64,000 bases of DNA from Rhizobium sp. GTDB taxonomy: Bacteria > Pseudomonadota > Alphaproteobacteria > Rhizobiales > Rhizobiaceae. Of this stretch, positions 29,141 to 37,950 are shown in pieces. The stretch covers positions 62,001-126,000 of the forward strand of contig PEKW01000006.1 in NCBI GenBank assembly GCA_002796995.1. Reading direction: 5' to 3'. The notes under the pieces were generated by a model. It saw only the letters and a program-made list of their open reading frames with translations. It searched no databases and was not told the DNA's origin. The translations under genes were made by a program, and so were the position numbers. How positions within the stretch are numbered: position 1 is the first letter of the stretch; every line of letters begins with the position of its first letter.

Positions 29141-30610
29141 ATGACCGATTGCATCCGTTTCATCCTGAACGGCGAGGATGTCGCCGTTTCAAGCTTCGAG
29201 CCGACGGAGACGCTGCTCGACTTCCTCAGGCTGAAACGCCGGCTGACCGGCACCAAGGAAGGCTGCGCCGAGGGCGACTGCGGCGCCTGCACCGTTCTCG
29301 TCGGACGGCTCGACGGCGGACGCCTCGCCTATGAGACGGTCAATGCCTGTATCCGCTTCCTGGGCTCGCTGAACGGCACCCATGTGGTGACCGTCGAGCA
29401 TCTGGCCGCCGAGAACGGCATGTTGCATCCCGTCCAGCAGGCCATGGTCGACTGTCACGGTTCGCAATGCGGCTTCTGCACGCCGGGCTTCGTCATGTCG
29501 CTCTATGGCCTATGGCTGTCCAACGACAAGCCGTCGCGCGCCGAGATCGAGCGCGCGCTGCAGGGCAATCTCTGTCGCTGCACCGGCTACGAACCGATCG
29601 TCAGGGCGGCCGAACAGGTCTCGCGCACCCGCCCGAGCGCGCTGTTCGACCCGCTGGAGCGCGACCGCACCAATATCATGGCGCGGCTGTGGACGCTCCA
29701 GGGCAGCGACACCATTACTGTCGTCAAGGACGACCGCCGGCTGATGGTGCCGGGTTCGGTCGCAGCGTTCGCCGACCTGCTGGCCGAGGAGCCCGAGGCG
29801 ACGATCGTTGCCGGCGCGACGGATGTCGGGCTGTGGGTCACCAAGCAGATGCGCGACCTCAACCCGGTGATCTTCATCAACCACCTCACCGACCTGCAGA
29901 CCATCGCGTCGGACGACCGCGCCGTCACCATCGGCGCCGGCGTCAGCTATTCCCGGGCCTTCGACACGCTCAAGGCCGAAATCCCCGCGCTCGGCCGGCT
30001 GATCGAGCGCATCGGTGGTCAGCAGGTGCGCAACATGGGCACGATCGGCGGCAACATCGCCAATGGCTCGCCGATCGGCGACACACCGCCGGCGCTGATC
30101 GCGCTTGGCGCATCCGTCCGGCTGCGCTCGGCTTCCGGAAGCCGCGAGCTGCCGCTTGAGGATTATTTCATCGACTACGGCAAGCAGGACCGCCGCCCGG
30201 GCGAATTCGTCGAGAGCATCCGCGTGCCGCGACCCGAGGCCGGCAGCCACTATGCCGTGCACAAGATCTCCAAGCGCCGGGACGAGGACATTTCCGCGCT
30301 TTGCGGCGCCTTCCACCTGACGCTTGCCGAAGACGGCACGGTTTCCCACATCCGCATCGCCTTCGGCGGCATGGCCGCTACCCCGAAGCGCGCCCGCGCG
30401 GTCGAGGCCGCCCTGTTCGGCAGGCCGTGGAGCGAGGCGACGATCGCGGGCGCCCGCGATGCCTTCGATCAGGACTACAAGCCGCTCACCGACTGGCGCG
30501 CCACCGCCGAATACCGCCAGCTGACCGCCAAGAACCTTCTGACCCGCTTCTTCCTCGAAACGACCGGCACGCCGCAGGAACTGCAGCGGTTTGAGAGGGA
30601 GGAGGTGTGA
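29141..30610 (+). CDS. xdhA: Xanthine dehydrogenase small subunit (Fe-S/FAD)
   Basis: 489 residues from the ATG at 29141. N-terminal 2Fe-2S domain with GCAEGDCGACTVLVG; second 2Fe-2S domain with HGSQCGFCTPGFVMSLYGLW and LQGNLCRCTGYEPI; then the FAD domain (~res 200-370) with GATDVGLWVTKQMRD and MGTIGGNIANGSPIGDTPPALIALG; and the CO-dehydrogenase flavoprotein C-terminal domain. Transfers electrons from the Mo site to NAD+. Part of bdhA-xdhA-xdhB-xdhC; a 397-nt repeat-filled gap separates it from xdhB. Confidence 0.95.
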   Translation: MTDCIRFILNGEDVAVSSFEPTETLLDFLRLKRRLTGTKEGCAEGDCGACTVLVGRLDGGRLAYETVNACIRFLGSLNGTHVVTVEHLAAENGMLHPVQQAMVDCHGSQCGFCTPGFVMSLYGLWLSNDKPSRAEIERALQGNLCRCTGYEPIVRAAEQVSRTRPSALFDPLERDRTNIMARLWTLQGSDTITVVKDDRRLMVPGSVAAFADLLAEEPEATIVAGATDVGLWVTKQMRDLNPVIFINHLTDLQTIASDDRAVTIGAGVSYSRAFDTLKAEIPALGRLIERIGGQQVRNMGTIGGNIANGSPIGDTPPALIALGASVRLRSASGSRELPLEDYFIDYGKQDRRPGEFVESIRVPRPEAGSHYAVHKISKRRDEDISALCGAFHLTLAEDGTVSHIRIAFGGMAATPKRARAVEAALFGRPWSEATIAGARDAFDQDYKPLTDWRATAEYRQLTAKNLLTRFFLETTGTPQELQRFEREEV

Positions 30611-30624
30611 TGATGCAGGGACAG

Positions 30625-30980
30625 CCCCCTCTGTCGGCTACGCCGACATCTCCCCCTCAAGGCGGGAATTGGGCGAAGCCGCACCCGTCTGTCCGTACTC
30701 CGGAGATGGCAGGGCAAAAGGCGCCTTGTTCAAATATGAGGTCTGATGCTCGGGCAAGGCGTCACCGCGTGTCGATCTCCCCCCTTGAGGGGGAGATGCC
30801 CGGCAGGGCAGAGGGGGTTGAAACGCGCCAGGATACGTCAGCCAGTGCGCGCCCTCTTCTCCCCAGCGGGGAGAAGTGCCGAGTGAAACGAGGCGATGAG
30901 GGGGCCGGGTGCGCTGTGGCCGGCGAGCTTCGCTCCCCTCATCCGGCGCTTCGCGCCACCTTCTCCCCGCCGGGGAGAAG
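30625..30980. repeat. Mosaic palindromic repeats in the xdhA-xdhB gap
   Basis: The 397-nt gap holds an inverted pair of ~41-nt modules (30625-30665 and 30777-30817; core CCCCCTCTG...TCTCCCCCT and its complement), followed by the palindromic CTTCTCCCC/GGGGAGAAG module at 30856-30876 (identical to 8376-8396) and again at 30960-30980. CCCCTCATCCGGCGCTTCGC at 30936-30955 is the complement of the GCGCCGGATGAGGGG module. No gene is seen. Confidence 0.8.
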
Positions 30981-31007
30981 AGACGTTCGGCCGCAGGAGC
31001 CTGAGTG

Positions 31008-33344
31008 ATGCATAAGCCGACCTTCGAGACCTACAAGCTGATCAACGGCCCGATGCACCAGTCGCTCCGCCATGATTCGGCGCACAAGCATGTCGCCGGA
31101 AGTGCCGAATATATCGACGATATTCCCGAACCGGCCGGCCTCCTGCACGGCGCGCTTGGCATGTCCGACCGGGCGCATGCCGAGATCCTCTCGGTCGATC
31201 TTTCCGCGGTGAAGGCCTATCCCGGCGTCGTCTGCGTCCTGACCGCCAAGGACGTGCCGGGCGTCAACGACGTCTCGTCCGGCGGACGCCATGACGAGCC
31301 GCTGCTGGCCGACGACAAGGTCGAATTCCACGGCCAGCCGGTCTTTGCCGTCATCGCCGAAACCCGCGATGCCGCCCGTCGCGCCGCGCGCCTGGCGAAG
31401 ATCGAATACCGCGACCTGCCCTTCTGGACCGATGTCGATGCCGCGCTCGCCAACGAGGCGCCGCTGGTCACCCCCGGCATGGTGCTGAAGCGCGGCGAGC
31501 CGGAGGCCGAGCTCGACAAGGCCGAGCATCGTCTGAAGGGCTCGATGCGGATCGGCGGCCAGGAGCACTTCTATCTCGAAAGCCACATCGCGCTCGCCAT
31601 TCCCGGCGAGGACGACGAGGTGGCGCTGTGGTCCTCGACCCAGCATCCGTCAGAGATCCAGCACATCGTCGGCCATGTGCTCGACATTCCAAGCCACGCG
31701 GTCACCGTCAACGTGCGGCGCATGGGCGGCGGCTTCGGCGGCAAGGAGACCCAGGGCAACCAGTTCGCGGCGCTCGCAGCCCTCGCCGCCAAGAAGCTCA
31801 ACCGCGCGATCAAGTTCCGCCCCGACCGCGACGAGGACATGGCGTTGACCGGCAAGCGCCACGATTTCCGCATGGACTTCGACGTCGCCTTCAACGGCGA
31901 CGGCCGCATCCACGCGCTCACCGCCAACTTCGCCGCGCGCTGCGGCTATTCGGCCGACCTCTCCGGCCCGGTCACGGACCGCGCCCTCTTTCATGCCGAT
32001 TCGAGCTATTTCTACCAGCATGTGAAGCTGACCTCGCAGCCGCTGAAGACGCATACGGTTTCCAACACGGCGTTCCGCGGCTTCGGCGGCCCGCAGGGCA
32101 TGCTGGGCGGCGAGCGCATCATCGAGGAGATCGCCTACCAGCTGGGCAAGGATCCGCTGGAGATCCGCAAGGCGAACTTTTATGGCGATATCGGCTCCGG
32201 CCGCAATATCACGCCCTATCACCAGACGGTCGAGGACAACATCATCGCCCGTGTCGTCGAGGAACTGGAGACGTCCTGCGACTACCAGGCGCGACGCCAG
32301 GCGATCATCGAGTTCAACCGAACGAGCCCGGTCATCAAGAAGGGCATCGCGCTCACCCCGGTGAAGTTCGGCATTTCCTTCACCATGACCGCCTTCAACC
32401 AGGCCGGTGCCCTCGTGCATGTCTACCAGGACGGCTCGATCCACCTGAACCACGGCGGCACCGAAATGGGCCAGGGTCTCTACACCAAGGTCGCCCAGGT
32501 CATTGCCGAATGCTTCCAGGTGGATGTCGAGCGCGTCAAGATCACCGCGACGACGACGGGCAAGGTGCCGAACACTTCGGCGACCGCCGCCTCCTCCGGC
32601 ACCGACCTCAACGGCATGGCCGCCCATGACGCCGCCCGCCAGATCAAGGAACGCCTCGTCGCCTTCGCCGTCGAGCATTTCGAGGTTCCGCCCGATGAAG
32701 TCGAGTTCCTGCCGAACCGCGTACGCGTCGGATCGAGGGAGATCCCCTTCCCCGACTTCGTCAAACAAGCCTATTTCGCCCGCGTGCAGCTCTCCGCCGC
32801 CGGCTTCTACAAGACGCCGAAGATCCACTGGGACCGCGCTGCCGGCCGCGGCACGCCCTTCTACTATTTCGCCTATGGCGCCGCCTGTTCGGAAGTGTCG
32901 ATCGACACGCTGACCGGCGAATATCTGATGGACCGCACCGACATCCTGCACGACGTCGGCAAGTCGCTCAATCCGGCGATCGACATCGGCCAGATCGAGG
33001 GCGGCTTCGTCCAGGGCATGGGCTGGCTGACGACGGAGGAACTGTGGTGGGACGGCAAGGGAAGGCTTCGCACCCATGCGCCGTCGACCTACAAGATCCC
33101 GCTCGCCTCCGACCGGCCGAAAATCTTCAACACGCGGCTGGCCGAATGGTCTGAGAACGCCGAACCGACGATCGGCCGCTCCAAGGCCGTCGGCGAGCCG
33201 CCGCTGATGCTGGCGATCTCGGTTCTGGAAGCGCTTTCCATGGCCGTCGCCTCGGTCGCCGACTACAAGCACTGCCCCCACCTCGACGCGCCGGCCACGC
33301 CGGAGCGCGTGCTGATGGCGGTCGAGCGGCTGAAGGGGATGTGA
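31008..33344 (+). CDS. xdhB: Xanthine dehydrogenase large (molybdopterin-binding) subunit
   Basis: 778 residues; ATG at 31008 with AGGAG 8 nt upstream (GTG at 31005 is an alternative). Molybdopterin motifs: VRRMGGGFGGKETQGNQFA, NTAFRGFGGPQGMLGGERIIEEIA, NHGGTEMGQGLYTKVAQV, NTSATAASSGTDLNG, and SKAVGEPPLMLAISVLEA with the catalytic Glu. Oxidises hypoxanthine and xanthine to urate in the cytoplasm with XdhA. Its cofactor is expected to need XdhC, encoded downstream. Confidence 0.96.
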   Translation: MHKPTFETYKLINGPMHQSLRHDSAHKHVAGSAEYIDDIPEPAGLLHGALGMSDRAHAEILSVDLSAVKAYPGVVCVLTAKDVPGVNDVSSGGRHDEPLLADDKVEFHGQPVFAVIAETRDAARRAARLAKIEYRDLPFWTDVDAALANEAPLVTPGMVLKRGEPEAELDKAEHRLKGSMRIGGQEHFYLESHIALAIPGEDDEVALWSSTQHPSEIQHIVGHVLDIPSHAVTVNVRRMGGGFGGKETQGNQFAALAALAAKKLNRAIKFRPDRDEDMALTGKRHDFRMDFDVAFNGDGRIHALTANFAARCGYSADLSGPVTDRALFHADSSYFYQHVKLTSQPLKTHTVSNTAFRGFGGPQGMLGGERIIEEIAYQLGKDPLEIRKANFYGDIGSGRNITPYHQTVEDNIIARVVEELETSCDYQARRQAIIEFNRTSPVIKKGIALTPVKFGISFTMTAFNQAGALVHVYQDGSIHLNHGGTEMGQGLYTKVAQVIAECFQVDVERVKITATTTGKVPNTSATAASSGTDLNGMAAHDAARQIKERLVAFAVEHFEVPPDEVEFLPNRVRVGSREIPFPDFVKQAYFARVQLSAAGFYKTPKIHWDRAAGRGTPFYYFAYGAACSEVSIDTLTGEYLMDRTDILHDVGKSLNPAIDIGQIEGGFVQGMGWLTTEELWWDGKGRLRTHAPSTYKIPLASDRPKIFNTRLAEWSENAEPTIGRSKAVGEPPLMLAISVLEALSMAVASVADYKHCPHLDAPATPERVLMAVERLKGM

Positions 33345-33363
33345 TGGCCACCTCCGTGGACCT

Positions 33364-33782
33364 CTTCTCCCCCTCGGGGAGAAGGTGGCGCGCAGCGCCG
33401 GATGAGGGGGGCGCGAGCGTTCGCAAGCTATCCCGCCGATCCGTCGTTGTACCGCGCCGGCTCGGCACGTCTCCCCTTGGGGGAGAAGAGAGCGCCCCTT
33501 CGTCAACTGCGCGCACGATCAGCCCCCTCTGGCCTGCCGGCCATCTCCCCCACAAGGGGGGAGACACCCCGGGGCACCGTTTCCGCCCCCGTAGAGCGTT
33601 CGAAACACGGCCCCCGGGGGCAATCAGCCGCCGGTCCATCTTGGTTGCCACTTCCCGGGCTGAAGTCAGATTTGGAGTTCCTGAAGACGCGGGTACTTCT
33701 TCGACCTGCAAGGTGGGCGGGACGCCACCGCTGGTCCTCTCCCCCCCTGTGGGGGAGATGGCCGGCAGGCCAGAGGGGGAGT
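33364..33782. repeat. Mosaic palindromic repeats in the xdhB-xdhC gap
   Basis: The 442-nt gap contains the CTTCTCCCC/GGGGAGAAG palindrome (33364-33384), a GCGCCGGATGAGGGG module (33395-33409), and a near-perfect inverted pair at 33523-33564 and 33737-33779 (core CCCCCTCTGGCCTGCCGGCC and complement) flanking ~170 nt of other sequence. The last module runs into the xdhC ribosome-binding site. No credible gene is inside. Confidence 0.8.
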
Positions 33783-33786
33783 TGCA

Positions 33787-34578
33787 ATGACGCCCCTCCC
33801 CGCCTTCCTCGCCAGCCATCCCGATGCCGTCCTCGTCGACGTCGCCGAGGCCAAGGGCTCAACGCCGCGCGAGGCGGGCGCCTTCATGGTGGTGGCGGCT
33901 GATGCGCTGTTCGGCACGATCGGCGGGGGGCAGCTGGAATTTCTCGCCATCGACCATGCCCGCACCTTGCTCGCCAGCGGCGCGCCAAGCTCGACCCTCG
34001 ACGTTCCGCTTGGCCCCGAGATCGGCCAATGCTGCGGCGGGCGCACCGTGCTTGCCTTCACCCGTCTCGACGGGCCGGCACGGCACGCGCTGATCGACCG
34101 GCAGGCAAAGCTGGAGACCGCCTATCCCGACGTCTTCCTCTTCGGCGCCGGCCATGTCGGGCGGGCGCTGGCGATCGCCCTTGCCCCCCTGCCCCTCACC
34201 GTCACCCTGGTCGAGACGCGCGACCTTGCCCCGGACGGCCTGCCGCACGGCGTCGCGCTGCGCCGGGTTGCCGTGCCCGAAGCCGAGGTGGCGATGATCC
34301 GGCCGGGTGGCGCGGCCGTCATCCTCACCCACGACCATGCGCTGGATTTCCTGATCGCCCGCCAGGCGCTTGCCCGCCCCGATCTTGCCTATGTCGGCAT
34401 GATCGGCTCGGCCACCAAGCGCGCCACCTTCGCCCGCTGGCTGGACCGCGAGGGCGGCGACCCGGCAGCGCTCGACAGGCTCGTCCTGCCGATCGGCGGC
34501 AGCACGCTCCGCGACAAGCGCCCCCCGGTGATCGCCGCCCTGGTCGCGGCCGAACTGCTGACAGTGTTGCTCGCCTGA
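33787..34578 (+). CDS. xdhC: Xanthine dehydrogenase accessory protein XdhC
   Basis: 263 residues. XdhC/CoxI N-terminal domain (VLVDVAEAKGSTPREAGAFMVV, then GTIGGGQLEFLAIDHAR) and a Rossmann-like C-terminal domain (VFLFGAGHVGRALAIALAPLPLTVTLVETRD; THDHALDFLIARQAL; YVGMIGSATKRATFARWLDREG; LPIGGSTLRDKRPPVIAALVAAELLT). Family knowledge: binds and sulfurates molybdenum cofactor and loads XdhB. The Shine-Dalgarno stretch GGGGGAG before the ATG is contributed by the adjacent repeat module. Confidence 0.95.
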   Translation: MTPLPAFLASHPDAVLVDVAEAKGSTPREAGAFMVVAADALFGTIGGGQLEFLAIDHARTLLASGAPSSTLDVPLGPEIGQCCGGRTVLAFTRLDGPARHALIDRQAKLETAYPDVFLFGAGHVGRALAIALAPLPLTVTLVETRDLAPDGLPHGVALRRVAVPEAEVAMIRPGGAAVILTHDHALDFLIARQALARPDLAYVGMIGSATKRATFARWLDREGGDPAALDRLVLPIGGSTLRDKRPPVIAALVAAELLTVLLA

Positions 34579-34648
34579 CCGACGCCGCGCCGCTGGCAAC
34601 GGAGGCCCGATTGCACTATTCTGCCGCAACCCGGACCAGGAGCCTGAC

Positions 34649-34909
34649 ATGTCCGCCGACAAGATCATGACCATCCATGTGAGCGCCGAAGTCGAGGCCA
34701 AGCTCTTGCGCCTCGCCGAACGCACCAGCCGCAGCAAGGAGCATCTGGCGACGGAGGCCGTCTCGGCCTTTGTCGAGCAGGAGCAGCGGACCATCGACAA
34801 TATCGAGAAGGGCTTGCGCGACGTGGCAACGGGCCATGTCGTCGACCATGACGCCGCCATGGCGGAGCTCCACGACGTCATCGATGCGGCCGAGGCGCGC
34901 CGGTCGTGA
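34649..34909 (+). CDS. Ribbon-helix-helix (CopG/ParD-like) antitoxin
   Basis: 86 residues. N-terminal RHH fold MTIHVSAEVEAKLLRLAERTSRSKEHLATEAVSAFVEQE, then a long helical tail for toxin binding (IDNIEKGLRDVATG..HDAAMAELHDVIDAAEA). It overlaps the following ParE-type frame by GTGA, the standard antitoxin-first order. RHH proteins autoregulate their own operons. The partner is frameshifted here, so this may be an orphan antitoxin. Confidence 0.82.
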   Translation: MSADKIMTIHVSAEVEAKLLRLAERTSRSKEHLATEAVSAFVEQEQRTIDNIEKGLRDVATGHVVDHDAAMAELHDVIDAAEARRS

Positions 34910-35212
34910 CGCGGCCCGTCCGGTGGTCACGCGCAGCCCTGGACGATCTCAAAGAACAAATAGCCTTTATCGCAATCGACAATCCCGTGGCCGCCAGAAA
35001 GGTCGCGGCGAGGATCAACGAGACCGCGCTCGCTCTTGGCGAGAGGGCTGTTGGCAGGCCCGGACGCGTCTCCGGGACCTCGGAGAAACGCGTGGTCGGC
35101 CTGCCTTATGTGATGGCTTACGCCGCCAGCGACCGAGGCGACAGAGGTCATCTACATCCTGCGGGTCATACATACCGCGCGCGACTGGCCGAGCGAGCGG
35201 TGGCCCACCTGA
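34906..35212 (+). pseudogene. RelE/ParE-type toxin gene with a frameshift
   Basis: A GTG start overlaps the antitoxin stop. Residues 1-76 (VRWSRAALDDLKEQIAFIAIDNPVAARKVAARI..VVGLPYVMAYAAS) are a normal ParE fold. The expected C terminus EVIYILRVIHTARDWPSERWP lies in the next frame from 35144 to a TGA at 35210-35212. Removing one G in the GAGGCG run near 35135-35140 restores a single ~101-residue protein of standard length. As written, the frame runs on well past this point with unrelated residues. Either a natural null allele or a sequencing error. Confidence 0.8.
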
Positions 35213-35284
35213 ATCACCGCATGAATCGGCGGAATCAGTTCGTCAGCCCATCGGCGCATAGTCTTGATCCGGCATGGTATTTCC

Positions 35285-35527
35285 TCAGAGCGGACCGGAG
35301 CGCAGCCAGTCGCCGTGGCGTCTGGGGTCGGAGAAATAGGCCTCCGTGCGGTCTCGCGGCGGGCGGCCGCCGAGGAGGCCGAGGTCCTTCCTCACCTCCG
35401 GCGGCAGCTCGTCGATGGCCGCCCGGTCGGACCGGAACAGGCGTTCGAGGAAGCCGAAAAGCGGCCGGATCAAGCGGCCGGGCGTCGCATTCGTCTGGGC
35501 CCACTGGCGTCTCGTTGCTTGCAGCAT
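35285..35527 (-). CDS. Small basic protein with DUF1127-like C-terminal motif
   Basis: 80 residues from the ATG at 35527, with GAGGAG just upstream. Arg-rich N-terminal half (RLIRPLFGFLERLFRSDRAAIDE) then ELPPEVRKDLGLLGG, reminiscent of the YjiS/DUF1127 pattern in which a short hydrophobic-basic helix precedes an L-x-D-I/L-G-L motif. DUF1127 proteins of alphaproteobacteria include RNA- and phosphate-related regulators; function here is not assigned. Divergent from the LysR gene across 108 nt. Confidence 0.65.
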   Translation of the reverse strand: MLQATRRQWAQTNATPGRLIRPLFGFLERLFRSDRAAIDELPPEVRKDLGLLGGRPPRDRTEAYFSDPRRHGDWLRSGPL

Positions 35528-35635
35528 GCTCGTCTCCTCTTCATCGGCGACATGATCTGATGAAGGAAAAGATGCGCCGGATTGCCGCCGCTTTCCAATT
35601 CGAATACGGTGGGCATCCATCAAGAGAGCTTATCC

Positions 35636-36553
35636 ATGAAACTGTCGAGACAGTTCCCGCTCAATGCCCTGCGCGTCTTCGAGGCGGCGGCTAGGCACAG
35701 GAGCTTCACCAAGGCCGGCGAGGAACTGGGCATGACCCAGACCGCGGTCAGCTACCAGATCAAGCTGCTCGAGGACCATGTCGGCGAGGCGCTGTTCCTG
35801 CGCAAGCCGCGGCGGATTTCACTCAGCGAGGCCGGCGAGCGGCTGGCGCCGAAGGTGGCCGAAGGTTTCGAACTCCTGCGCGAGGCCCTGGTCGACCTGC
35901 GCAACACGGCGGACGGCACCCTCATCATCCACGCGACGGCGACCTTTGCCTCGCAATGGCTGGCGCGCCACCTCGGCCTTTTCCAGCTGCGCAATCCGGG
36001 CATCGCGGTTCGACTGGAGACATCGCAGGAGGTCATCGATTTCAGCCGCACGCAGGCGGATGTCGCCATCCGCACCGGCAAGGGAGACTGGCCCGGCCTG
36101 CGCTCCCATTTCGTCATGCGCAACCATTTCACCCCGATGCTCAGCCCGAAGCTGGCCGAGAGCGTCGGCGGCATCCGCGAACCGCTCGACCTCCTGAAGC
36201 TGCGCATCATCGATCCGGCCGATGCCTGGTGGCGGATCTGGTTCACGGCGGCGGGCCATCCCGACGTCGCCCTCGACACCTATCCGCGCAGCCGGCTGGG
36301 CGCGCAGTCCTTCGAGGCGGCGGCCGCCGTCGCCGGCCACGGCATCGCCATCCTGCGTCCGGAATTCTATACCGAGGAGGTCGCTTCGGGCCGTCTGATC
36401 CAGCCCTTCGAACTCACCTGCGAGGACGGGTCGCATTATTGGCTGGTCTATCCGGAGGCCAGGCGCAATGCCGGCAAGATCCGCGCCTTCCGCGAGTTCC
36501 TGCGTGCCACCCTGCCGGGCTTCGAATCCGTGACGCCGCCCACAGCGCCATAG
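35636..36553 (+). CDS. LysR-family transcriptional regulator (GcvA-like)
   Basis: 305 residues from the ATG at 35636 (AAGAGAG upstream). N-terminal winged HTH: LNALRVFEAAARHRSFTKAGEELGMTQTAVSYQIKLLEDHVGEALFLR (res ~8-57). The C-terminal effector domain has IHATATFASQWLARHLGLFQLRNPGIAVRLETS and the GcvA-group pattern GHGIAILRPEFYTEEVASGRLIQPF. Located between xdhC and puuD and oriented toward puuD-guaD, so it is a candidate regulator of purine catabolism; the effector is unknown. Confidence 0.87.
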   Translation: MKLSRQFPLNALRVFEAAARHRSFTKAGEELGMTQTAVSYQIKLLEDHVGEALFLRKPRRISLSEAGERLAPKVAEGFELLREALVDLRNTADGTLIIHATATFASQWLARHLGLFQLRNPGIAVRLETSQEVIDFSRTQADVAIRTGKGDWPGLRSHFVMRNHFTPMLSPKLAESVGGIREPLDLLKLRIIDPADAWWRIWFTAAGHPDVALDTYPRSRLGAQSFEAAAAVAGHGIAILRPEFYTEEVASGRLIQPFELTCEDGSHYWLVYPEARRNAGKIRAFREFLRATLPGFESVTPPTAP

Positions 36554-36714
36554 ATGTTGCCCCGGGTCGGCAGATCGGCGGATAGAGCGGCACCCCACTG
36601 AAACACCGCATGAAACTTCCGTGCAGCGTTTGCTGCAGCGCCTCCTTTCCCCTTTCCTTCCCGCCGATTTTTTCGCAATGTCGGCAAAAATGGGGAACGT
36701 GAAGGACCTGCCCG

Positions 36715-37950
36715 ATGTATGAATACGCGATCGCCTGGGAATGGCTCTCCTTTGCCGTCCGCTGGCTGCACGTGATCACGGCGATCGCCTGGATCGGCTC
36801 GTCCTTCTATTTCATCGCGCTCGACCTCGGCCTGGTGAAGCGCGCGCATCTGCCGGTCGGCGCCTATGGCGAGGAATGGCAGGTCCACGGCGGCGGTTTC
36901 TACCACATCCAGAAATATCTCGTGGCGCCCGCCACCATGCCGGAGCACCTGACCTGGTTTAAATGGGAGAGCTATGCGACCTGGCTGTCGGGCTTTGCCA
37001 TGCTCGCGGTCGTCTACTACGGCGGGGCCGACCTTTTCCTGATCGACCGGCACGTGCTCGACCTCAGCCAGTGGCAGGCAATCGCGCTTTCCGTCGCCTC
37101 GCTCGCCGTCGGCTGGCTGATCTACGACCAGCTGTGCAAGTCGCCGCTCGGCAAGAACATCTGGGTTCTGATGGGCGTGCTCTATGTCGCGCTGATCGCC
37201 ATGGCCTGGGGCTATACCCAGGTCTTCACCGGCCGCGCTGCCTTCCTGCATCTCGGCGCGTTTACCGCCACCATCATGTCGGCCAATGTCTTCCTGATCA
37301 TCATCCCGAACCAGAAGATCGTCGTCGCCGACCTGATCGCCGGCCGCACGCCGGACCCGAAATACGGCGTGATCGCCAAGCAGCGTTCGCTGCACAACAA
37401 CTACCTGACGCTCCCCGTCATCTTCTTCATGCTGTCCAACCACTATCCGCTGGCCTTCGGCACGGCCTATAACTGGGTCATCGCCGCACTTGTCTTCCTG
37501 ATGGGCGTCACCATCCGCCACTGGTTCAACACCACCCATGCCCGCAAGGGCCGGCCGACCTGGACCTGGCTTGCCACCCTGTTGATCTTCATCGCCATCA
37601 TCTGGCTGTCGACCGTGCAGAAGGCCCAGGTCGAGGAGGAAGTGTCGGTCGCGCCGAGCAACCTGCGCTTCGTCGAGAACGCCCATTACGAGGCCGCCCG
37701 CGACGTCGTCATGTCGCGCTGTTCGATGTGCCATGCCGCCGAGCCCGTCTGGGAGGGCATCGTGCGGCCGCCGAAGGACGTGAAGCTCGAGACCGACGCC
37801 GAGATCGCCGCCCATGCGCGCGAGATCTACATCCAGGCGGGTCGCAGCCATGCCATGCCGCCCGGCAACATCACCGAAGTCTCGACCGAGGAGCGCGCCC
37901 TGCTGGTGGCCTGGTTCGAGAGCGCCGTCTCGGAGGCAAAGCAGCCATGA
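36715..37950 (+). CDS. puuD: Membrane urate hydroxylase/oxidase PuuD with cytochrome c domain
   Basis: 411 residues. About eight transmembrane helices form the N-terminal DUF989 urate oxidase domain (res ~1-300; WLHVITAIAWIGSSFYFIALD, EEWQVHGGGFYHIQKYLVAP, HLGAFTATIMSANVFLIIIPNQK). The C-terminal cytochrome c domain carries a CxxCH heme site (CSMCH, ~res 340) and the probable axial Met in SHAMPPGN. Converts urate to 5-hydroxyisourate using the respiratory chain rather than O2 directly, as shown for Agrobacterium-type PuuD. The stop overlaps the guaD start (ATGA). Confidence 0.95.
   Translation: MYEYAIAWEWLSFAVRWLHVITAIAWIGSSFYFIALDLGLVKRAHLPVGAYGEEWQVHGGGFYHIQKYLVAPATMPEHLTWFKWESYATWLSGFAMLAVVYYGGADLFLIDRHVLDLSQWQAIALSVASLAVGWLIYDQLCKSPLGKNIWVLMGVLYVALIAMAWGYTQVFTGRAAFLHLGAFTATIMSANVFLIIIPNQKIVVADLIAGRTPDPKYGVIAKQRSLHNNYLTLPVIFFMLSNHYPLAFGTAYNWVIAALVFLMGVTIRHWFNTTHARKGRPTWTWLATLLIFIAIIWLSTVQKAQVEEEVSVAPSNLRFVENAHYEAARDVVMSRCSMCHAAEPVWEGIVRPPKDVKLETDAEIAAHAREIYIQAGRSHAMPPGNITEVSTEERALLVAWFESAVSEAKQP

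Noticed and set aside
31650-33506. 618-codon minus-strand frame opposite xdhB
   Set aside because: Shadow of xdhB; no recognisable family and Arg/Gly/Asp-biased composition.
35213-35694. Long C-terminal extension of the ParE frame
   Set aside because: After the frameshift the residues are unrelated to any toxin and run antisense across the DUF1127-like gene and into the LysR gene.
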